IMG/VR virus record: IMGVR_UViG_3300042465_005691
Coordinates: 1 to 20,625 of that record
Source of the DNA: a virus
DNA: 20,625 nucleotides
Strand: one strand, 5' to 3'
Under the pieces are notes generated by a model, which did no database searches, was not told the origin of the DNA, and worked only from the letters and a program-made list of their open reading frames with translations. The first letter of the stretch is position 1. The number at the start of each line of letters is the position of its first letter. This document shows, one piece after another, positions 1-7,023 of the stretch. Position numbers and translations under genes: made by a program.

Positions 1-3000
1 TGAAGACTTTTTGATATATTCTAAATGTTATATCAAGGTTTTGATCCGCAGTCCAAGTAGAACCATTCTGTGATTGGAAGAATGAACCACCATATGGTTG
101 TTCAGATATCTGTAGACCAGAAACAATATCTAGTTTACCAATCTCGGCAGTATATGCCTCATATCCATTTGAGTTCGATAGCAATACAAACGAATGTTCT
201 CCAGGCAACATATAGATTGGTGTATCAAACACAAAGTCTGTATATTTTGTTGGGTCATCTAAGTCTGGCGCATCGGTTACATTGACCTTATCTGGTGTTA
301 GTGTAACAGAGCCGTATGGGTATACAACAGTTGAAGATGGGTAACCATTGACTGTAGGTCTTAGTTGCATTGTAACTGGCGCAGAATCATGTTTTGTTTT
401 AAAGCACACACGAATCTTTTCGATGTAAATACCCTGACTGTGTTGTGCAGGTGCAATTAAGAAAGTCTGTGCAAGTGGATCCCACCAACCAGCAACTGGA
501 ACATCTTGTGTGCTTGTTGTTGTAGTAACTCTACTATCATTAACTGAAGTTCTTTGAATAATAGGTGTAGTTGTTGATACGATTGTATTTTCAACAGTTT
601 GTAATAGACCTTGTGCAAAGAATGATGCATCACCGTTTGTTGTAGATGACGGAATATCACCACTAGATGTGTTTATTAATCTGAATAGTTTTTCACCAAC
701 ACGGAATGTAGAAGCGGGAACATTTAAGATACCCACAACATCACCAGACCTTGTTGTTGTTAATCTGCCAATTGAGTAAACAGAAGTTGTGTCTGGAGTT
801 GTAGTCCATGCAGAAGATACTGTTGCGACTCTTGTAGCGGCAACATATGAACTAATTGTTCTTTGTTGACCAGCACCAGTACCACTTACGATAGAAATGA
901 TATTACTGTTTGAAGTGTTTGCATAGTAACCTTCATTCAATGCACCAGTCGCATCGATTGACAATGTGACTGTGGATGAGGCTGCAGCATTTACTCTACC
1001 AGAATAGTGTTCGTAACCAGAAATTTGTACAGAAGTTCCTGTTGTTGCACCAATTAAGTTTGCACTGGCAACATTGAAAGCACTAGTTGGGTTAATGTTA
1101 ACAACAAATACAGCATTGTTGGATGTTTTTACAACAACGGCACTACCAATAGAAGCGGCAGTTCCATTATTGTAAATTGAAACTGTTTCTGTGTTTGCAG
1201 TCTTTGTGGTATATCCTAATTTATTTTGTGTCAGAATAAATTTGTTTGCTCTGGCAACATAATTCTCTACAGATGTATTATCAAAGAATGGATATAAAAC
1301 AGTATCGGGTTTAAAATCTGTTGCGGCAAACAATACAGACTTTGCTCTCATGTAAGGAATTACAGACACATCAACAATGCGGTCACCAATAGATTGTGTG
1401 ATTGTTCCGGTTGTTGCTTGTGTTCTAACACCACTTCTCGCTTCAGCAGCAGTTGTAGTTGTTGTAACTCTAGCAAAGTTTTGTTGAGTTAATCTTCCAT
1501 CTGTTATGTTTTGTTGTGTGCTGGTTGATCCTGCCCACAGAGTTTGCCAATTGCCCCATTCGATTGCAAATGGAGAGGCATTAGCTGCACCTAAAACAAA
1601 GTCCCATGCATCTTTGTCACCATTTAGGTTGACAAGAACATCCGCTTTTCTAGTTGTATCTACCCAAACATCAGATGCTGGGTTCAAAGTTATTTTACCA
1701 AGATAGTTAACAACATTGAATGGATTGATGTTGATTGCTCTTGATGCCAAATCTTGCGTTACGAATACTGTATTTGCAGCAGCAACAGTAACGAATGGTC
1801 CTGTCTGTAAGTAACCAGAAGAGTTTGAAGAATCAAATGTCAACATTCTTGATGAGATGTTGAATGATGGTCTTAATTCTTGATTTTTTGGATCAATAGA
1901 TGCTAAATATTCAGTAGAGGTAACATCGGCGACAGAGTGGCCTTTGAAAGCATCAACAATAATGCCATTTTTAAATCTTGGTAAGTTTGTGCTATCAAGA
2001 ATGGTCAAGTCTTGTTTGTTTACAGCATCTTGTTCAAGTAGTGACAATGATGTGTAGTATTCTAAGTTTTCAAGTCTCTTTTCAATGCCGCCAATGTCTC
2101 GCATTGTATAACGGCGATTGTTAATATATTGTACTGAAATGTCGCCAGTATTTGCAACATATGGTGGTTCAGTCAAAATATAAAGATTCATTGCATCGTC
2201 TTTATCTTTTGGTTGAATTGGTGTTAATGAAGGAGAACCTTTGAGAACTTCAAATGTTTTGTTTTTGTTCAATACAACTTTATCAACTCTTGGTAAATAG
2301 TAAGAGAAGTCAAGTGTAATATCATCACCGTTAGCAGGAATCTTAGGACCAGTCGTTGAAGTATCAACATCAAATGTTGTTGTTACAGTTGTTCCGTCAA
2401 GTGCGTTTGTTCCATTTCTTCTAACTGGTCTGTAATCTAAACAATCTCTTAATTTGTATTCTTTACCAGATGTTGGTGAAGTGTATGTTGGTATAGTACC
2501 ATATGTTGGATAAGAATCAACAGAGAATAGACCAGCACCAGAAGATGAGTATCTATTGTATCTTACAACTAATGGTCCAACTGGTGCTGGGAATCCTGGT
2601 TTCAATTTGATTGACGCATGGTCATAGAATGAATCTCTTTGGCCATTATCTAATGTATATCTTGCGGTAACATCTGTGTAACCAGTGTTGGCAATAGTTG
2701 GTGAAGTTGCCGTATTAGAATAATCGTATACAGAAACTAATTCGATAACATCAGAAACATACAATGATTGTGCTGTGTCTGGAGTCTTAATGACATTGTT
2801 TGCTTGAATTGTAGTTTGACTTGCAGATGAATTTGCAAATACAATCACACCACTAGTATTGATTGTTTCACCACCAGAATTTTGAACGGCAGCTGCCGCA
2901 GGGATTAATGTTTTTGATTTTGCTGGACTACCAGATGCTAATGAATAATCAATAGTTGCAATAATGTTGGCGGTCATGTTGTCAGCATCTACAATTGTTA

Positions 3001-4951
3001 TTTTTTTATTTCCTTGATTAACAGTTGTAATCTTATCAGCAGGAACAGTTGAACCTACTGCATATGGTGAAGTTCCGGCCGCAGTAACAACAACTTGATA
3101 TCTTTCCGCCTTCAATGAAGTAGAAAGAGCACTACTAAGATTTGCATTAGATTCAACACTTAATGCTGGTGATTCTGAACTAACGAATGTTTGTAATTCA
3201 TACAGTCTCTTATATGAATATGAGAAATCAGCAATTGTGCCTTGAGTAATATATTGTTGACCCAAATCAAAAATTGGAGGTTCAAATGATGCATCAGTTA
3301 GATATGCATCTTGATATGTTGATGTTAATGCTTTTGAACGATTGTCAATATCAGCAGAGTTAACTCTTGTTGTTGAAGTGAATGTTGCTAACGATTCAAC
3401 ATCATTGAATTCAAAGTCAATTGCCCAAGTAGATGTATTATTTGGTGTTGTAATAAAGTTTGAAGATAATGTAACTAATTGTGTAGATGCATTAAATGAA
3501 TTGATAAACTTTGCAGTCTCACCCACACCTGGACCAGCAGTAATTCTTATTTTGGCACCTTTGTAAGCGTCTGTTACAGAAGAGAAAATTTGACCTGCGG
3601 TAGTATTACCAATAGAGATGGTGCTTGATGTAGCGGTGTTAACTGTTCCAGTCAATGAACCAATTCTTATATCAAATAAGAATGTCTTATAAGAATAAGT
3701 TGCTGAGTTGGATGTGTTTGATGAAGAATCAAATGAAACAGATTTAACTCTTGCAGTACCAATCTTAGTGTTAGTAATTGCAGCGGTTGATGTTAAATTG
3801 ATAGATGCATTTGGAACACAATGTAAATCTACTGTTGCAAGATTGTTAATTGGCCAAGTGCCATAGTGACCAGTTGTAAAAACAAAGTTACCATAATCAG
3901 CAGTTAATTGTTTGTTAACTACTGATTCTGTATTTCTTGGTTTCTCTACTGTAATAATAGATGGAGAAATTGTTTCATACTCATAACCAAAAACATATGC
4001 TTTGCCTGGTGACAAAATAATGTCCATGTTTGCAGAATTTGCAGAGTTAGTATCTAACGAAATTTTAAATGGTTTTGTTGTATAGTTGCCAGACTCATCA
4101 TATGTTCGTCTTGCAAGTGTATCTTCTAATACTGAATAAACTGGAAATGTTGATTTTCTGGTTAAATAACCATTTTCAACACTAGACAAATTAATAAATT
4201 GAACTGTGTCAATAGAATCTAAACTTCTTGTTGCTAAATTTAAAACAATTTTAAATCTATCTGCACCAGGAGCTTGATAGTTCGATGCATCTTGTGCTGG
4301 ATCCAATAGTGAAGTATCTGAAGTTGGAACAACAACTGATTCTGTAATTTCAAAACCAATTCTTACATTTGCAGTTGTATTGCTGTACTTTGAAGTCGCA
4401 ATAGTTTGTGCATCATTCTTAATGAACAAACCTTCGTAATAAAATACACCTTCAGTAACAGAGAAAATTTGACCTGTGCCTACACCAGAAGAAGAGATGT
4501 TTGCAAAAACTGGAGATGTTTGATTTGTTTTAACTGATTCAGAAGAAGTAAATGCATCACCATATAATTGTTTTACCATCAAGGTTGCTGGATCACCAGT
4601 GCCTTCATCGGCAGGATAAACTTTAATTACTTCTGCTCTTTTTGATTCGTCTACTGAAAGAATTGTTTGACCAATAAAACTATTTGCAGTAATGTTTGTG
4701 CCAGAATAAGCGGCATCTAATTTTATGTAAGTACAATCTTGTAAAAATGTTTGCCCACCAGTAACTACAGAACCATTTTGAAATACATGATTACCAAATC
4801 TTTCGACTTGTTTTTGTAGAATAGTTTGGAGTTGAGTTAGTTCTCTAGCCTGAACAGCATAACCTGGCTTAAACAACATTCTGAGGAATTTTTTATCCTC
4901 ATCGAAATCATCATAATATGGATTTACATTAAAATTTGTATTCAGAGACAT
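1..4951 (-). CDS. Giant DUF4815-like tail/baseplate structural protein (C-terminus cut by window edge)
   Basis: Reading from the ATG at 4951-4949 the frame stays open to base 1, giving at least 1650 codons; I checked it triplet by triplet. The N-terminus (NPYYDDFDEDKKFLRMLFKP, then GYAVQARELTQLQTILQKQ, about residues 10-50) is the hallmark of a large virion protein widespread in marine T4-like phages, which I recall as DUF4815. A conserved MRDIGGIEKRLENLEYYT stretch lies near residues 950-967. Near the visible end, DPLAQTF (about 1491-1497) and LRPTVNGYPSS (about 1535-1545) resemble the beta-sandwich end region of such proteins. Two related modules of about 45 residues are seen (about 461-511 and 1351-1394). 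A minus-strand AGGA precedes the ATG by 11 bases, and the gene starts 15 bases after gp8 ends. The position after gp8 suggests a peripheral baseplate or fibre-network component. That role is inference; exact function and total length are unknown. Confidence 0.78.
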   Translation of the reverse strand, partial: MSLNTNFNVNPYYDDFDEDKKFLRMLFKPGYAVQARELTQLQTILQKQVERFGNHVFQNGSVVTGGQTFLQDCTYIKLDAAYSGTNITANSFIGQTILSVDESKRAEVIKVYPADEGTGDPATLMVKQLYGDAFTSSESVKTNQTSPVFANISSSGVGTGQIFSVTEGVFYYEGLFIKNDAQTIATSKYSNTTANVRIGFEITESVVVPTSDTSLLDPAQDASNYQAPGADRFKIVLNLATRSLDSIDTVQFINLSSVENGYLTRKSTFPVYSVLEDTLARRTYDESGNYTTKPFKISLDTNSANSANMDIILSPGKAYVFGYEYETISPSIITVEKPRNTESVVNKQLTADYGNFVFTTGHYGTWPINNLATVDLHCVPNASINLTSTAAITNTKIGTARVKSVSFDSSSNTSNSATYSYKTFLFDIRIGSLTGTVNTATSSTISIGNTTAGQIFSSVTDAYKGAKIRITAGPGVGETAKFINSFNASTQLVTLSSNFITTPNNTSTWAIDFEFNDVESLATFTSTTRVNSADIDNRSKALTSTYQDAYLTDASFEPPIFDLGQQYITQGTIADFSYSYKRLYELQTFVSSESPALSVESNANLSSALSTSLKAERYQVVVTAAGTSPYAVGSTVPADKITTVNQGNKKITIVDADNMTANIIATIDYSLASGSPAKSKTLIPAAAAVQNSGGETINTSGVIVFANSSASQTTIQANNVIKTPDTAQSLYVSDVIELVSVYDYSNTATSPTIANTGYTDVTARYTLDNGQRDSFYDHASIKLKPGFPAPVGPLVVRYNRYSSSGAGLFSVDSYPTYGTIPTYTSPTSGKEYKLRDCLDYRPVRRNGTNALDGTTVTTTFDVDTSTTGPKIPANGDDITLDFSYYLPRVDKVVLNKNKTFEVLKGSPSLTPIQPKDKDDAMNLYILTEPPYVANTGDISVQYINNRRYTMRDIGGIEKRLENLEYYTSLSLLEQDAVNKQDLTILDSTNLPRFKNGIIVDAFKGHSVADVTSTEYLASIDPKNQELRPSFNISSRMLTFDSSNSSGYLQTGPFVTVAAANTVFVTQDLASRAININPFNVVNYLGKITLNPASDVWVDTTRKADVLVNLNGDKDAWDFVLGAANASPFAIEWGNWQTLWAGSTSTQQNITDGRLTQQNFARVTTTTTAAEARSGVRTQATTGTITQSIGDRIVDVSVIPYMRAKSVLFAATDFKPDTVLYPFFDNTSVENYVARANKFILTQNKLGYTTKTANTETVSIYNNGTAASIGSAVVVKTSNNAVFVVNINPTSAFNVASANLIGATTGTSVQISGYEHYSGRVNAAASSTVTLSIDATGALNEGYYANTSNSNIISIVSGTGAGQQRTISSYVAATRVATVSSAWTTTPDTTSVYSIGRLTTTRSGDVVGILNVPASTFRVGEKLFRLINTSSGDIPSSTTNGDASFFAQGLLQTVENTIVSTTTPIIQRTSVNDSRVTTTTSTQDVPVAGWWDPLAQTFLIAPAQHSQGIYIEKIRVCFKTKHDSAPVTMQLRPTVNGYPSSTVVYPYGSVTLTPDKVNVTDAPDLDDPTKYTDFVFDTPIYMLPGEHSFVLLSNSNGYEAYTAEIGKLDIVSGLQISEQPYGGSFFQSQNGSTWTADQNLDITFRIYQKVF

Positions 4952-4966
4952 GAACTATTTTTTCCT

Positions 4967-6520
4967 CTAAAATCTAATGACAAACTTGAGACTCTCAGCT
5001 TGTCCTTCAGTTCTTTGTGTTTTTGTGATATTTTCAACATATAAAACATCGCCTGTAAATGGTTCGAATTCTGGTGAAGCGGCAGTAACAACTGTTCGTC
5101 CTGTCGGATTAGTTGCAGTACCTTTCAACGGTGAACCAATAGCAATAGTTCCTTTTACTTTTATTAATCTAATTTCGTTTGATGTTTGAGCATGAACATA
5201 ACCACTAAATGTAGAATCACTAGATGAAATGCCTTGATATACGAACTCATTTAAGTTATATAGACTGCCCGCAATGAGTGATATATTAGTCGTTTGTGAA
5301 ATTACAGTATTAGAAGTTGTATTATTTGCTTGTAATGTTTGACCATATTTATACGGGTCTCTCAGTAATCCGTACTGCCTGAAAGAAGTATCGGTGGAAA
5401 TAACACCACCCTCAGTAGCATCAACTTCACCAACTCTCATAGAAATCATCACATTTGATCCACCCAATTGTTTTGCAGAATTGAATCCGTGACCAAATTT
5501 AGGTGCAAGAATTGCTCTTGCAGTTGCAGCTGTTCCTGTGCCAAAAAATGAAATATTTGCCGTATTATAATTCTTACCATAGGTAGTTAGTACAACCTCA
5601 GAGATTTGATTACCAGTCAATACTGGTACTGCAATAGCTGAAGTTCCGTCACCATCAATGTATATTCTAGTTGAAGTTGCAATTAAATTATTTACACCAC
5701 CGCCAGTTGCTGTTGTTGAGGTTGATATTGTAATTTTAGAATTTGTAGTGTCTACTGTTCTGATAAATGCACCGCCACCAATTCCTGTTCCGGAAATGGA
5801 CATATTTGCGGCTAAATTTGTTGTATTCGCAACAGTAAGAATCGTACAGCCAGTAACGAATGATGTAACAAAAATGTTACTATGCACATAACCACTACCA
5901 CCAGTTACTAACTTTATATTAGTCAACTCTCCATCAACGGCAATAAGACTAGTGGTATCGTAATCTAATTTTGCAGTAGATGTAGGAACTGGAATCCAAT
6001 TGTTTGATAAAAACTTGTTTGTCGGTTTGATATTGTACAAATACTTCCAAAGGTAACCATCAGCAGTTTGAATATTACCATTTGCACTTAAATTTTTACC
6101 ACTTGGTTCTACAGTAGATTTTACTGGATAGTTATTAGACAAACACAAGTAAACATCTCTTGTTGAAGTCATCACATAAATTGGTTTTAAATTTTGTGTT
6201 GTATTTGAAGATATTAATTCTGACAATTGAATAGTGTCATCATATTCTCTGTAACTTGTATTGCCTGTCCATTCAACTCTCGGAACAACTAACTCAACAT
6301 CATTACCTGTAACTTTTTTGGCCGCAAACATATTTTGCCAAATATCTTTTTCATCATATACAGTATCAGAAATTTCATCTGGCGTATCTTCGTTTGTGTA
6401 TCCAATGCTGTTACCCAAGAACACATAACCAATCGTTGTTGGTTCTGGTTCATAGAATGACTCTTTGAACTGTTCAGCGTTATTGAACGCTAATTTCTTT
6501 GAAGTATAAGAATTCGACAT
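4967..6520 (-). CDS. 8: Baseplate wedge protein, gp8-like
   Basis: The 517-residue product matches T4 gp8 in collinear blocks. DIWQNMFAAKKV (59-70) and VVPRVEW (78-84) correspond to T4 MWTHMMGTVKV and VIPRRDW. DGYLWKYLYNI (154-164) matches DGYVWEYLFEI, FRQYGLLRDP (380-389) matches FRQISIITNP, and the end GDVLYVENI to FVIRF (490-517) matches T4 GEMIYMENR to LFTF. In T4, gp8 is a dimer holding gp6, gp7 and gp10 together in each wedge. This copy is much longer than T4 gp8 (334 aa as I recall) because about 145 residues of Gly/Thr-rich beta sequence (195-340) with GGSGY and GKNYNTANIS motifs are inserted, plus a second extension around 428-482. It starts 32 bases after the small 156-aa gene. The core assignment is firm; the role of the insertions is unknown. 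Confidence 0.88.
   Translation of the reverse strand: MSNSYTSKKLAFNNAEQFKESFYEPEPTTIGYVFLGNSIGYTNEDTPDEISDTVYDEKDIWQNMFAAKKVTGNDVELVVPRVEWTGNTSYREYDDTIQLSELISSNTTQNLKPIYVMTSTRDVYLCLSNNYPVKSTVEPSGKNLSANGNIQTADGYLWKYLYNIKPTNKFLSNNWIPVPTSTAKLDYDTTSLIAVDGELTNIKLVTGGSGYVHSNIFVTSFVTGCTILTVANTTNLAANMSISGTGIGGGAFIRTVDTTNSKITISTSTTATGGGVNNLIATSTRIYIDGDGTSAIAVPVLTGNQISEVVLTTYGKNYNTANISFFGTGTAATARAILAPKFGHGFNSAKQLGGSNVMISMRVGEVDATEGGVISTDTSFRQYGLLRDPYKYGQTLQANNTTSNTVISQTTNISLIAGSLYNLNEFVYQGISSSDSTFSGYVHAQTSNEIRLIKVKGTIAIGSPLKGTATNPTGRTVVTAASPEFEPFTGDVLYVENITKTQRTEGQAESLKFVIRF
5346..5353 (-). promoter_or_regulatory. Exact TATAAATA inside gp8
   Basis: The minus strand reads TATAAATA, identical to the T4 late promoter core, about 400 bases upstream of the giant DUF4815-like gene. 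It lies in codons for Tyr-Lys-Tyr of gp8 and could be chance. Confidence 0.22.
5501..5938 (-). other. Beta-rich GGSGY-type insertion in gp8
   Basis: Encodes gp8 residues 195-340, containing GELTNIKLVTGGSGYVHSNI and ISEVVLTTYGKNYNTANISF. It is absent from T4 gp8 as I recall it, and similar to modules in gp6 and gp7 of this window. Confidence 0.6.
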
Positions 6521-6527
6521 AGTGTTT

Positions 6528-6535
6528 TATTTATC
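6528..6535 (-). promoter_or_regulatory. Weak candidate T4-type late promoter before gp8
   Basis: The minus strand reads GATAAATA, a 7/8 match to the T4 late promoter core TATAAATA, in the longest intergenic gap of the window (6521-6552). It ends only 7 bases before the gp8 ATG, which would leave almost no leader, so it may be coincidental in AT-rich DNA. Confidence 0.22.
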
Positions 6536-6552
6536 TGTCATTTTAAAATGGA

Positions 6553-7023
6553 TTATGTGAACCAATCTAACTCAAAAGTTTTGGATATAGAATTTGACGG
6601 CAACGACACCTGGCGTATTACAACTGTGAACGCAGGAACATCTTCTATTCCTGATAATGCATTTACTGTTAATAGTATATTTGAGCCCAGATTGTAAAAA
6701 GCAGAAGTGTTCCCGAGCGTGATTGCTGATTGAGAACCCGAAGGTCCCACCAAAACTGTACTAGAACCTGGACCAGGTGAAAGTGTCCAAGTGACTCGGG
6801 TTTCAAAGTTTGATCCAGTTGGCGAGCCTGTGTACCAAGCAGTTGGTCCGCCACCAATGCCACCATCAGAAGTAATTGTACCTGCGCTGTTTAGATTTAA
6901 TGTGATACTTGATGCGTTTCGAAACCAAAATCCAGCATTGGCATTGTTAAACGCAAGATTTGTGTCGGGTCCACCAATAGAAGTCCTAACATTACCAGCC
7001 ATCATGGCCATCATACCACTCAT
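6553..7023 (-). CDS. Small beta-rich protein of unknown function, fibre-associated by position
   Basis: The 156-residue protein starts with a Met-rich stretch (MSGMMAMMAG), followed by Gly/Ser/Thr/Pro-rich sequence that looks like one beta-sandwich domain (residues about 35-156). I do not recognise the family. The ATG overlaps the stop of the upstream repeat protein in an ATGA (7020-7023), so the two are probably translationally coupled and may act together, for example as fibre and tip or accessory subunit; that is inference. Five Met codons in the first eight residues leave the true start slightly uncertain. Base composition stands out: lines 6661-6960 contain 132 G+C in 300 bases (44%), against 78 in 300 (26%) for 17941-18240 in the hub gene. 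This could mark recent acquisition or simply Gly/Pro-rich coding. Confidence 0.72.
   Translation of the reverse strand: MSGMMAMMAGNVRTSIGGPDTNLAFNNANAGFWFRNASSITLNLNSAGTITSDGGIGGGPTAWYTGSPTGSNFETRVTWTLSPGPGSSTVLVGPSGSQSAITLGNTSAFYNLGSNILLTVNALSGIEDVPAFTVVIRQVSLPSNSISKTFELDWFT

Noticed and set aside
6539-6550. 12-bp perfect palindrome CATTTTAAAATG before gp8, considered as operator or terminator
   Set aside because: All A/T core with no loop and no following U tract; expected often in AT-rich DNA.
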